A stretch of 64,000 nt of DNA from CAVPJC01 sp963705155 (GTDB lineage Bacteria > Chloroflexota > Anaerolineae > Anaerolineales > UBA4823). Below the pieces are notes generated by a model. The model saw nothing but the letters and a program-made list of their open reading frames with translations. It did not search any database and was not told where the DNA came from. Positions 1 to 8,974 of this stretch are shown piece by piece. The position numbers were made by a program, and so were the translations under genes. Within the stretch, counting starts at the first letter, position 1. Every line of letters begins with the position of its first letter. The stretch lies in assembly GCA_963705155.1 (NCBI GenBank), contig CAVPJC010000021.1, forward strand, positions 1 through 64,000, read 5' to 3'.

Positions 1-27
1 TCAGTTCAAATCTGAGCCCCGCTACTA
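1..27 (+). tRNA. 3' end of a tRNA gene cut by the window edge
   Basis: The first bases form the T arm and the acceptor strand of a tRNA: a CTCAG/CTGAG stem (its first C lies before base 1) closes the seven-base loop TTCAAAT, followed by CCCCGCT plus a discriminator A. No CCA is encoded. The anticodon lies outside the window, so the amino acid cannot be named. The next genes are typical accessory-island genes, so this tRNA end is a likely integration site. Confidence 0.75.
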
Positions 28-28
28 G

Positions 29-58
29 AAAAGGCACTTGAAGAGGTGCCTTTTTTCG
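29..58 (+). terminator. Rho-independent terminator after the tRNA
   Basis: Bases 29-37 (AAAAGGCAC) pair with 46-54 across an eight-base loop and the 3' arm runs into a T tract (51-56). It sits directly behind the tRNA end and would terminate its transcript. Confidence 0.8.
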
Positions 59-199
59 TTTTATACGGCGCTGATAGTCGTGCATTGGTATATGTCACCA
101 GCAAAATCCAATTTTTCAGGCGTTTCTGGGCAAGATGAGATCAATGTCCACCCATGCACGGGACATACGTCCCTGTCCCAAATGTCATCCAAAGTCATT

Positions 200-243
200 A
201 AAGTGCAAATAACCGATTGCTTTATTTGCACTTTGGGTATAAA
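200..243 (+). promoter_or_regulatory. 13-bp perfect inverted repeat over a possible Fic promoter
   Basis: AAAGTGCAAATAA (200-212) is repeated inverted at 222-234 with a nine-base spacer. A weak -35 (TTGCTT, 217-222) and a TATAAA -10 (238-243) with a short 15-base spacer lie in and just after it, about 40 bases before the Fic start. The arrangement suits an operator for autoregulation. No T tract follows, so it is not a good terminator. Confidence 0.5.
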
Positions 244-283
244 ATGACAACAGAAGATATCCTTATTTGCGGATTTTGCCTTC

Positions 284-1538
284 ATGGATCCCACCGATTT
301 TTCCAGCTCATCCCCTGGCCGAGTTTTACGCACACCGAAAGGATATTGGGCATTCATTCCAAACCCACTGCCCCCTACCATTCGAATGGTCGACTTCGCT
401 GATCTCCGCCCTGGGTGAGGCGGAGCGCAACCTGGGCCGGCTGGCCAGCCTGGCGGACACGCTGCCTTCTCCGCACATCCTGGTGCGTCCGTTCATCCGG
501 CGCGAGGCAGTGCTCTCTTCCCGGATCGAAGGGACACGCGCTTCGTTGGTGGACCTGTATCATTATGAATCCGCCCAATTATCCTTTTTTGAAGACACTT
601 CCGATGTGCGTGAGGTGCACAACTACGTGCGCGCCCTGGATTACGGCCTGGAGCGCTCGAAGACCCTGCCGGTCAGCCTGCGCTTGATCCGGGAGATGCA
701 TGGGATATTGATGGAAGGCGTGCGCGGGGAGCACCTCACTCCGGGCGAATTTCGCCGCAGCCAGAATTGGATCGGACCTCCTGGCAGCACCATCGAGAGC
801 GCCACCATTGTCCCGCCGCCAGTGGATGAGATGCACCAGGCTTTGGATGCCTTGGAAAAGTTCATCCATGCCCCATCGGATATCCCGCAGTTGGTGCGCC
901 CCGGCCTGATCCATTACCAGTTCGAGGCCATCCATCCTTTCTTGGACGGGAACGGACGGGTAGGGACGCTTATTGGTGATCTTGTTGTTGATCGAGTGGG
1001 GGCTGATCTCCCAGCCATTGCTTTACTTGAGCGCCTTCTTCGAAGCCCACCGACTGGATTATTACGACCGCTTGCTGGCAGTCAGCCACCGTGGTGAGTG
1101 GGAGAACTGGCTGACTCTTTTTCTTGAAGGGGTCAGCAGCCAGTCTCTGGATGCCATCACCCGCATCGAGCGCCTTGGGCAATTACGCTCAGCCTACCGG
1201 GAGCGCCTGCGCACGGAGCGGGCGGCGGGGCGTTTGCTGCAAACCCTGGATGTGCTCTTCGAGCGCCCGATCTTGAATATCCGCCAGCTTGAGGCTGCCC
1301 TGGATGTGCCCTACCGGACGGCTCAGCGGTATATTGAAAGGCTGGAGGAAATCGGTATTCTGAGAGAAGTGACCGGGCAGGCGCGCAATCGGCTGTACCG
1401 GGCGGATGAGATAATGGATAATTTAAATAACCGCGTAGTAGAATTTTTTGATGCTACTCAATGTGAGGTTTTAAAAGAAATTTTCGCGATGTTGTTGATG
1501 TCAGAGGTTTACTTGAAGTGGAAAAATCGAGGATAGTA
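284..1538 (+). pseudogene. Fic/DOC family protein, frame broken twice
   Basis: Fic proteins transfer AMP or related groups to target proteins. The true start appears to be ATG 284, which reads MDPTDFSSSP and then GYWAFIPNPLPP, the usual Fic N-terminal motif. Near 382 the frame shifts to the one holding LGRLASLADTLPSP, the SSRIEGT motif and the catalytic HPFLDGNGRVG. A second shift at about 965, inside the Fic motif, leads to the rest of the core and a C-terminal winged-helix-like part (NIRQLEAALDVPYRTAQRYI). The last 35 or so residues do not look like the family, so the original stop may be near 1430. The gene is cut off by an IS at 1548. Rejoined length is about 400 residues. The breaks could be sequencing errors or decay. 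Confidence 0.85.
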
Positions 1539-1547
1539 ATTACTAAT

Positions 1548-2562
1548 AGGGTCATATGCTAAATAGGGAAAGCCAGAGCCTTGATTTGAAGGAAATCTGG
1601 CTTTCCCAACAAGCGATTGATGTAAATGCACAAAGTATGAGCCGTCAACTTACTGTACAAACGAGTACACAATCCCCAAAAGGTATGGGCATAGTTCTTC
1701 TCAATCGCGAACTGTCCAGACAATTGGCCGTTGACGGTCTCGATCAACTGACGGATGGCATTATGCAGATGCTTGAAAGCAGCCGAAACTTGCTTCTTCT
1801 GGTTTGCACGAGGGATGGTGCGCAACAAGATGCGGTTATTCTCCCACAGTTCGGCCGCTTTCTCTGCGCTGATGTAGCCTTTGTCTCCCAGCACCTCCAT
1901 ATCGGTATGTTCACTCAGCAATTCAAATCCGGCTTCCAAATCCGTACAGTTGGCTGGGGTCAGTTCAAAATCGAGGATCACACCGCTCATCGTGATCAAC
2001 AAATGCAGGCGATAGCCAAAGAACGTCTGCTTTTTGGTAATCGCTTTGCCATAGGTGGCATCAAAGGCTTTCCAATCGCCGCTCGAACTGGGAACCAGAT
2101 GAAATTGGAGCGCCGGGATCGGCACACTGTCGATCAGGCAATGGTTGTCCTGGCTCAAGTCCAGACTGCGCAAGATCACTTGCCGGATCAGGTTGATCGC
2201 TCGCATCAGGTTTCGCCGTCGCCGATTGAACCGGCTCTGCGACGGAATGCGCGGAAACAGGTGCCGGTATTCTTGCCAGCAACTCAACAATTCCGTTTCC
2301 ATATGCCATCCACGGCATTCTCCAATCAAACTCATCGCAATCAATTCACTATCCCCGCATTCCGGCTTCGGTCCGGGCCGTTTGAAGAAAGGAGCAATCG
2401 GTTTCCAAATATCATCCACGACGACAAACACCCAGGTGCAAAAATCCTCAAAATTCGTTATCATCAGATTGTCCTCCGTTTGGCAAGATTGAGTTGTGGT
2501 GACCCAATTCTTACCATATCGGAGGATTTTTCGTCAATCAGTTTGAACTAGCATAAGACCCT
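1548..2562 (-). mobile_element. IS982-family insertion sequence, copy A
   Basis: A 1015-bp element with terminal inverted repeats AGGGTC(A/T)TATGCTA at 1548-1561 and 2549-2562. It encodes one DDE transposase on the minus strand. AAT occurs directly outside both ends (1545-1547 and 2563-2565), consistent with a 3-bp target duplication or with part of the repeat. Confidence 0.85.
1559..2464 (-). CDS. IS982-family transposase, intact
   Basis: A 301-residue transposase. It shows the IS982 hallmarks HLFPRIPSQSRFNRRRR, a first acidic residue in CLIDSVPIPALQF, the second in LTPANCTDLEAG and LGDKGYISAEKA, and a C-terminal acidic region with IETVNGQLSGQF. The start MITNFEDF follows an AGGACAA stretch. 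It fills almost the whole element. The neighbouring copy B encodes a clearly related protein that has lost its frame, so this is the copy more likely to be active. Confidence 0.9.
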   Translation of the reverse strand: MITNFEDFCTWVFVVVDDIWKPIAPFFKRPGPKPECGDSELIAMSLIGECRGWHMETELLSCWQEYRHLFPRIPSQSRFNRRRRNLMRAINLIRQVILRSLDLSQDNHCLIDSVPIPALQFHLVPSSSGDWKAFDATYGKAITKKQTFFGYRLHLLITMSGVILDFELTPANCTDLEAGFELLSEHTDMEVLGDKGYISAEKAAELWENNRILLRTIPRANQKKQVSAAFKHLHNAIRQLIETVNGQLSGQFAIEKNYAHTFWGLCTRLYSKLTAHTLCIYINRLLGKPDFLQIKALAFPI

Positions 2563-2565
2563 AAT

Positions 2566-3577
2566 AGGGTCTTATGCTAATTCGAGAAAGCCAGGGACTT
2601 GATCTGCAAGAACTCTGGTTTTCCCAACAACCGGTTGATATATATGCACAAAGTATGCGCAGCCAATTTGGTATATAGCCTGGTACACAGGCCCCAGAAT
2701 GTGTGAGCGTGATTGGTCTCGATCTGGAACAATTCTGAGAGCTGATGGTTAACGGTTTCGATCATTTGGCGAACGCTATTCAGAAAAGTACGTTGTTTAG
2801 CCGACATTTGCACTTTCTGATTCTGGCGTGGAAGGGTCATCAGCCGGATGCGGTTGTTGGCCAAGAGTTCGGCTGCTTTATCAGCGCTGATGTAAGCCTT
2901 ATCACCCAAAACACTCAAGTCTGTATGTTCGCAAAGCATTTCAAAGCCCACTTCCAGATCAGTGACATTGGCTGGCGCCAGCTCAAAATCGAGGATCACT
3001 CCGCCCAGGGTAATGAGCAAGTGCAGTTTGAAACCGAAGATCGTCTGCTTCTTCGAAGGCACTTTGCCGTAAGTGGCTTCAAAAGCTCGCCAATGGCCCG
3101 TCGAGCTGGGCACCAGATAGAACTGCACCACCGGCAAAGGCAAGCTGTCGATCACACACTGTCGATCCTGAGCAATATCCAGGCTTTTCAGGGTCACTTG
3201 GCGGATCAGGTTGAAGGCATACATCAAATTTCGCCGACGACGGTTGAAGCGGCTTTGCGACGGAATGTTGGGAAACAGATGACGATGTTCTCGCCACTGG
3301 CTCAACATTTCTGTTTCCAGGTTCCAGCCACGACATTCGCCAATCAAAGCCATGCTCAATAACTCACTGTCGCTGCATAAGGGTGCAGGACCCAGGTCGA
3401 TCAAATAGAGGAGCGATTTGTTGCCAGATATCATCCACGATGACGTACATCCACACACAGAAATCCGAAAAGTCGCTTATCATTGGGGTTGTCCTCCGGC
3501 GTTCTTGGGTTGCGGCAACTTCCCAATATAACGTCAGAGGACTTTTTGTCAATGGTTTTCAACTAGCATAAGACCCT
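2566..3577 (-). mobile_element. IS982-family insertion sequence, copy B, in tandem with copy A
   Basis: A 1012-bp relative of copy A in the same orientation, separated from it only by AAT (2563-2565). Ends are AGGGTCTTATGCTA (2566-2579) and its inverted copy at 3564-3577, followed again by AAT (3578-3580). The internal sequence has diverged clearly from copy A, so this is not a fresh duplication. Confidence 0.85.
2577..3483 (-). pseudogene. IS982-family transposase, frameshifted
   Basis: The N-terminal 31 residues (MISDFSDFCVWMY to FDRPG, start at 3483) are in one frame; the rest (GPAPLCSDSELLSM onward) is in another. The switch is at about 3392, at a GGG in the Pro-Gly codons, and one extra G explains it. 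The remaining domains match copy A, including the RFNRRRR box, CVIDSLPLPVVQF and LGDKAYISADKA. It is inactive as read unless the extra base is a sequencing error. Confidence 0.85.
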
Positions 3578-3609
3578 AATACCGATTTAGGGAATTCGAG
3601 GAGTTAATA

Positions 3610-4579
3610 ATGTCCAGACGGAAATCCATTCCACCGACTGATCAGACCAGTGTCCTTATCTCAAGCGCCCGGCGTTGTTGTTTGTGTTTTGGTTTAAAAA
3701 CTACTTAGAACTAAAAAAAGGTCAAATTGCTCATCTTGATCGCGATCGTTCAAATCCAGATCCTGATAATCTTGCTTGGTTATGTTTTGATCATCACGAT
3801 GAATATGATACCAGGCAATCGCAAGGCAAAGGCTTTACAATTCAAGAAGTCAAAGAATACCGTGATCGACTACATAAATTCATCGCATTACAGTCGGAGT
3901 CAGCTATACCGAAAACGATGCCAAAAGTTAATAACGGTTCCACAATCATGGAAGCTAATAAAAATAGCATATTTGGGGTTTATATACCTATTCGTTTACA
4001 GCCAGGGATTGGTAATGCTTACTTGCGTAATCTTTATCTAAATCTGCCTGCAAGCGATTCGCCTTATAGACATTCCTTTTTTGATGACTCGCGAAACACT
4101 CTACTTTGATACTAACGAGAGATCCGCTATTATCTCCCCGCCAAGATGGTGGAAAAGAAATAAGATTCAACTAACTGAGCCAATCGTGAATGTTAAGAAA
4201 GTGCACTTTCTAATTAATTCAGGAAACAGTAAAAGTATCTATGCTGGCCGAAAGATAGGGGAAATTTCCTTAAGGTTTGGTAATGTTCATCCATTCACAA
4301 TAGACCTGATATTGGGACATAACATTCGCGAATGGGCGGTGGGGAATTAAAGGCAATCTGGTCCGAGAATTCGGAGATTTATCCGTTCAGCAGGCATGGC
4401 AAGGGATGAATAGACAGGGAATCAATGCAGTAATGGACCATTTAGAGATCACGATTCCAGAGGTTATACAAAACGCGATATTGGAGAAAATCGTCTTTGT
4501 TCATTTACCGACTAATCATGCTACGGATAGTTTGGGTGTACATTATCTTGTATTAGCAGTTACTATTGAAGTAGGATGA
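3610..4579 (+). pseudogene. HNH endonuclease-like protein, frame broken three times
   Basis: The start ATG 3610 has a GAGGAG ribosome site and reads MSRRKSIPPTDQ with CCLCFGL, a Cys pair typical of HNH proteins. After a shift near 3700 comes the HNH core KKGQIAHLDRDRSNPDPDN and LCFDHHDEYD. A further shift near 4090 leads to LMTRETLYFDTNERSAI, and one in a GGGG run near 4345 to IKGNLVREFGDLSVQQAWQ up to the stop at 4579. The stop overlaps the next start (ATGA, 4576-4579), so the two nuclease genes form an operon. The sequence is more AT-rich than its neighbours, which suggests transfer. The C-terminal half is not recognised. Confidence 0.7.
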
Positions 4580-5558
4580 TCCAAGCGACCTTATCTAATT
4601 ACCTGAAAAGTTTCTCCCGCCTGCGCACCGACCGTACCGGCGGCTGGACCGCCGCCACCCAGGGTCAGGCGCCACATAAGCCCATCTTGCTGCTCTCAGT
4701 GCTGGATTTGTTTGCCCAGGGGCGCATCACTGCCAACTTGATCGAGATCACGCCCGAATTGGGCGAGTTGTTTGCCGCTTACTGGTCGAAAGTGATGCCC
4801 CCGAACGGCGTGGCAACCTGGCGTTGCCGTTCTTTCACCTGCGCTCCAGCGGTTTCTGGCATTTGCTGCCGCAGCCTGGCCAGGAAGCTGCGCTCCAGGC
4901 TGCCCGCCAGGTGGATCCGCTCAGCCAGTTGGGCAAGCTGATCCTGGGGGCGCGCCTGGATGATGATCTGTTTCAACTGCTGCAAACCGCCGAAACCCGC
5001 AATGCCCTGCGCACCATCCTTGATCCAGACCTACTTCGCTCCAGAATATCATTCGGATTTGCTGGCATTGGGTGAGATCAACTTGCAGGCTTTCGTCTAC
5101 AGCCAGCACCTGATCGAGCAGGCCCGCAAGCAGGTCAAGGAAACGCCTGAGGAGGATGACGCTTACCAGCCGGCCGTGCGTGACCAGGGTTTTCGCAGGG
5201 CGGTGGTGAGCATTTACGATCATCGCTGCGCTTTTTGCGGCGTGCGCATGCTGACTTCTGATGGTCGCACGGCGGTGGATGCCGCCCACATCATCCCCTG
5301 GAGCATCAGCCATGATGACGATCCCCACAACGGCATGGCGTTGTGCGGTCTATGCCATTGGACATTTGACCAGGGCCTGCTGGGCGTCTCGGCCAAATAC
5401 CTGGTGCTGCTCTCGGGCGAGCTGCGCATCACCCAGAACGTTCCCGGTCATCTGCAGACCCTGGAAGGCCGCTCCATCATCGGCCCGGCAGAGCAAGCGT
5501 TGTGGCCGCACGTGGAAGCTTTGGATTGGCATCACCAGAACGTTTTTCGCCGGGGTGA
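4576..5558 (+). pseudogene. Probable phosphorothioate-DNA-dependent HNH restriction enzyme (SBD + HNH), frameshifted
   Basis: The N-terminal part has APHKPILLLSVLDLF and, after a frame change near 4805, LPFFHLRSSGFWHLLPQPG. This is the pattern of the sulfur-binding (SBD-like) domain of ScoMcrA-type enzymes, which bind phosphorothioated DNA. A second change near 5025 leads to a linker and a C-terminal HNH domain: CAFCGVRM, DAAHIIPWS, NGMALCGLCHWTFDQGLL. The frame then runs on into the next gene; one missing base in the GGGG at 5552-5555 would give a stop at 5556-5558. Such enzymes cut invading DNA modified by Dnd systems. The family call rests on motifs seen by eye. Confidence 0.65.
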
Positions 5559-5561
5559 ACC

Positions 5562-5695
5562 ATGCGCCGCGACTATAACAAACTGGTGCGAGATCGCATC
5601 CCTGAAATCATCTGAACCAGCGGCAAACGTTGTGCCATCGAAACCATGCCTGAGGCGGAATATCGTCAGGCGCTGCTGGAGCGGGTTTTTCGTTG
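5562..5695 (+). pseudogene. Fragment of a MazG-like/phosphoribosyl-ATP pyrophosphohydrolase-type gene
   Basis: Read from ATG 5562 this gives MRRDYNKLVRDRIPEII, then an in-frame TGA, then SGKRCAIETMPEAEYRQALLE. The first block is the signature start of small house-cleaning NTP pyrophosphatases of the MazG-like group. The homology ends after about 45 codons and the next gene starts at 5716, so only the 5' third survives. It may be a deletion scar from formation of the island. Confidence 0.6.
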
Positions 5696-5715
5696 GGAAA
5701 TATAGGAGCGTTGTT

Positions 5716-6602
5716 ATGACCATATCTCATTCGTTTGGCGGGCATTGGACCGATAAGAAACTGGAACTGGTCCACAAGTATTTACAGGCCTACACCATCA
5801 TTTTCGATAGAAATCCCAACGCGCAGAAACTGCACACGATTTACGTAGATGCTTTTGCCGGCACCGGTTATCGAAATTCTCCTACGACGCCTGAAGAGAA
5901 CCTCCTACTGGAATGGAATGAAGAAGAGCCCCAAACTTTCCTAAAGGGCAGCGCCCGCATCGCACTTGAAGTAGAACCGCCTTTTAAGGAATTTATCTTT
6001 ATCGAAAACGACCCAGAATATGCCCGCGAAGCTCGAACACTTGCGTAATGAGTTTTTGCCCATCCGCCCCAATATTCTTATTCATAACAAAAAAGCCAAT
6101 TTGTTCTTGCGTACCTGGCTTCAGCGCACGAATTGGCGATCTACGCGCGCAGTCATCTTTCTTGACCCTTATGGGATGCAAGTGGATTGGGAAATTATTG
6201 AATTGATCGGGCGCACCCAGGCCATTGATTTGTGGTTATTGTTTCCTTTAGGGGTAGCGGTCAACCGGCTCTTGACCAAATCTGCACCGCCGCCAAAAAA
6301 GTGGGCTGATGCGCTCACGCGTAATATTTGGTACAGATGAGTGGCAGGCGTTTTACCCGCGCAAGAAACAACTCACTCTGTTTGGTGAGGAAGAAGTCCA
6401 CGCCAAACAAGCCAGTTTTGAAACAATCGGCCAATTCTTCCTGAAACTCTTGCAAAGCGCCTTCACTGCCGTTGCACCCAATCCATTTGTCCTCACTAAT
6501 TCAAAAAATAATCCGCTGTACTGGCTGTATTTCGCTTCAGGCAATCCCAAAGGCACCCCTACGGCTGTCAAGATTGCCAGGGATATTCTTGGGAAAGGCT
6601 AA
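5716..6602 (+). pseudogene. tcmP: Three-Cys-motif partner protein TcmP, frameshifted
   Basis: The start ATG 5716 follows AGGAGCG. It opens HSFGGHWTDKKLELVHKYLQ and continues HTIYVDAFAGTG, the characteristic TcmP start. The frame shifts near 6030 to EHLRNEFLPIRPNIL and AVIFLDPYGMQVDWEII, and near 6325 to IFGTDEWQAFYP and the end at 6602. Rejoined length is about 295 residues, normal for the family. TcmP proteins are encoded next to DUF5131 (Gp37/Gp68-like) proteins, as here. The molecular role of the pair is not established; the DAFAGTG and LDPYG motifs resemble methyltransferase folds. Neighbouring nucleases and toxins suggest defence. Confidence 0.8.
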
Positions 6603-6604
6603 TG

Positions 6605-6631
6605 TTGCTAACAGAACAAACGTGCTATAAT
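6605..6631 (+). promoter_or_regulatory. Promoter for the DUF5131 gene
   Basis: TTGCTA (6605-6610) and an extended -10 TGCTATAAT (-10 hexamer 6626-6631) are separated by 15 bases. They lie just behind the tcmP stop and 30 bases before the DUF5131 start, which has an AAGGAA ribosome site. Confidence 0.5.
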
Positions 6632-6661
6632 TATAGGTGTCTTTAAACGAAGGAATCAACC

Positions 6662-7381
6662 ATGAGCAAATCTGCTATTGAATGGACAGAATCAACCTGG
6701 AATCCACTGACCGGGTGCATCAAAATCAGTCCTGGTTGCAAACACTGCTATGCCGAGCGCATGGCTAAGCGTCTGCAGGCGATGGGGCTAGAGAAATACA
6801 GCAATGGTTTCAGGCTTACCCTTCACCCCGATGTTTTGGAAGAGCCGCTCCTATGGACGAAACCGCAGATGATTTTCGTCAATTCAATGAGCGACCTGTT
6901 TCATAAGGACGTTCCATTAGAATTTATTCAGCAAATTTTTGCTGTGATGCGTCAGGCGCACTGGCACACATTTCAGGTGCTTACCAAACGGGCAGAGCGT
7001 TTGCTGGAACTCAACTCCGCCCTGGTGTGGCCTGCCAATGTCTGGATGGGTGTCAGCGTGGAGAACAGCGACTACTTAGATCGTGTTCATTCACTGCGGC
7101 AGACCCATGCCCAAACGAAATTTCTTTCTTGCGAACCTTTGTTAGGCGCCCTTCCCAATTTGCCTTTGAAGGGGATTAAGCTGGGTGATCGTTGGAGGGA
7201 AATCGGGTCCCGGACGCGCCCTGATTGAGAGAGAATGGGTCACAGAAATTCGTGACCAGTGTTTACGTGCGAGCGTACCGTTTTTCTTCAAACAATGGGG
7301 AGGACAAGGAAAAAGAAAGCTGGGCGGCTGCTGGAAGGGCGTACGTGGGATGAACTTCCGCTCTCCCCTGCGCTGGTGTAG
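6662..7381 (+). pseudogene. DUF5131 (phage Gp37/Gp68-like) three-Cys-motif protein, frameshifted
   Basis: The protein opens MSKSAIEWTESTWNPLTGC and carries the three-Cys motif GCIKISPGCKHCYAERMA, which resembles a radical-SAM-type cluster-binding loop. Further family blocks are FVNSMSDLFH, FQVLTKRAERLLEL and WMGVSVEN. The frame shifts near 7185 (GWVIVGGKSGPG, then REWVTEIRDQC and VPFFFKQWGG) and again near 7320 to RLLEGRTWDELPLSP with the stop TAG at 7379-7381. Rejoined length is about 240 residues, the expected size. It is the obligate neighbour of TcmP. Confidence 0.8.
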
Positions 7382-7795
7382 CCACTTGGTATTCTTACAT
7401 AAGGTATTAATTTCTGATCGTCATCTTGCCTTATTGCTTGCTATTCTGCTCTACTAGTCATACAGCTAGTATGTCATTTGGCTAATGTCTTGCAGAGGCG
7501 GCAAGTTGGATTACATTTATCCCGAAGAAGAACAGCGTTTTTTCGCTAATCGTGCACGTACCCTGGCCATATTGGGATAGAGCTGCGATGACACTTGATC
7601 AACAATCTCGGCAAACCTTGGGAGATATTCGGCTTGTGACGAGATTAGCAAGGCATGCGCTTTAATCGTGGAGGCATTCATCAATCTCAGCGCATTGTTA
7701 AGACAGAAAATGCGCTGGCGCAAGACGATGTGTTTCCCCCCAATTTTGGCTATACCATAACTTGGGCAGTAAGATTTACAGGCATCCTTTAAAGA
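7382..7795. other. Gap with no supported gene
   Basis: Short open frames occur on both strands but none has a recognisable domain or good start. A 26-codon plus-strand stretch from about 7504 (LDYIYPEEEQRFFANRARTL) may be the tail of a lost gene. AT-rich bases around 7430-7460 lie after the DUF5131 stop. No hairpin with a T tract is obvious. Confidence 0.5.
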
Positions 7796-7819
7796 GTGAT
7801 TCTTTTACAAAACCACCAG

Positions 7820-8974
7820 ATGAATAACACAACATTACTAAACCACCTTCTCGCTCAAGGGAAGATCGCCCTGGAGCCAGCACCTTTCCTGAACCAAGCA
7901 CCATCTCCCTTGCCCGAAGATTGGGATTTTGGGCGTGTAGAAGGCATGCTGCTTGGTCTGGCAATCGGCGATGCTCTGGGTAATACGACTAAGTCGCAGC
8001 TTCCGGCAACTCGCCGGCAGTCTCATGGCGAAATTCGCGATTACCTGCCCAATCGATATGCTAACGGTCGTCAAGTGGGAGTGCCATCGGATAACTCCCA
8101 GATGGCTTTTTGGACCCTGGAGCAGCTCCTGGAAGATGGCGGGTTGGTTCCCGATCACCTGGCACGCAAGTTTACCCAGCATCAAATCTTCGGCATCGGC
8201 AGCACCGTCAAAGCTTTCCTGCGCAGTTACAAAGATCAGGGACTATCATGGGAACAATCCGGTCAGCCATCCGCCGGAAATGGCACGCTGATGCGCATTG
8301 CGCCGGTGCTGATTCCTCATCTGCGCCAGCCGTCTACAGAGCTGTGGGCGGATGCGGCGCTGGCTGGCATGATCACTCACAATGACCGGGCATCAAATGC
8401 CTGCTGTGTGGCTTTTATCCACCTCCTCTGGGAATGCTTGCGGCTGAAACAGGCTCCCGAACCCACCTGGTGGGTGGATACATTTGTGGCCACAGCCAAA
8501 GAGCTAGAAGGAAACACTTCTTATTCCTCTCGAAATCCGGGATTGCCCTACGAAGGTCCGCTGTGGAGGTTTGTTGAGCGGGAAGTGCGCCAGGCACTCA
8601 AGCAAAACTGGTCCACTTTGGAGGCATGCGAGCGATGGCATTCGGGAGCGTACCTGTTGGAAACCATGCCCTGTGTCCTGTATATCCTGGCCAGGTATGG
8701 AGATAACCCGGAGGAAGCGATCGTCCGGGCGGTCAATGACACCAAGGACAATGACACCGTAGCCGCCATCGTCGGCGCGGCGGTCGGTGCGCTGCATGGT
8801 CGAACAGGTCTATCGGCGCGCTGGATTTCCGGGTTATTGGGTCGAACTACGGCGGATGACGATTGGCATGTCTTCGAGCTGATCGAATCTGCAAAGCAAA
8901 CCTTCTGGCACGCCGATCCTCCGTTAACTTCAGATAATATCCAGGCTGTATTGAAATTTTTGCCCCTCTTTTGA
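7820..8974 (+). CDS. ADP-ribosylglycohydrolase (DraG family)
   Basis: The enzyme removes ADP-ribose from proteins or small molecules and binds two metal ions. Family blocks are visible in order: LGLAIGDALGNTT, PSDNSQMAFWTLEQLL (the SDDTxM-type metal site, here with N), GNGTLMRIAPV, and near the end VNDTKDNDTVAAIVGAAVGAL with the second acidic cluster. ATG 7820 is preferred over GTG 7796, though neither has a strong ribosome site. The stop at 8972-8974 is probably artificial: one base later the frame continues directly into a DUF6508 module. The neighbours are toxin and nuclease genes, so reversal of ADP-ribosylation in a toxin or phage context is plausible but inferred. Confidence 0.85.
   Translation: MNNTTLLNHLLAQGKIALEPAPFLNQAPSPLPEDWDFGRVEGMLLGLAIGDALGNTTKSQLPATRRQSHGEIRDYLPNRYANGRQVGVPSDNSQMAFWTLEQLLEDGGLVPDHLARKFTQHQIFGIGSTVKAFLRSYKDQGLSWEQSGQPSAGNGTLMRIAPVLIPHLRQPSTELWADAALAGMITHNDRASNACCVAFIHLLWECLRLKQAPEPTWWVDTFVATAKELEGNTSYSSRNPGLPYEGPLWRFVEREVRQALKQNWSTLEACERWHSGAYLLETMPCVLYILARYGDNPEEAIVRAVNDTKDNDTVAAIVGAAVGALHGRTGLSARWISGLLGRTTADDDWHVFELIESAKQTFWHADPPLTSDNIQAVLKFLPLF

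Noticed and set aside
1556..2551. 331-codon frame on the plus strand of the IS
   Set aside because: Antisense to the transposase, covers the terminal repeats and has no recognisable domain.
4960..6048. A single 362-residue HNH-TcmP fusion protein
   Set aside because: The join region is out-of-frame readthrough of the MazG-like fragment; TcmP has its own ATG and ribosome site at 5716.
7517..7723. 68-codon minus-strand frame in the gap after DUF5131
   Set aside because: No ribosome site, no family, and weak coding character.
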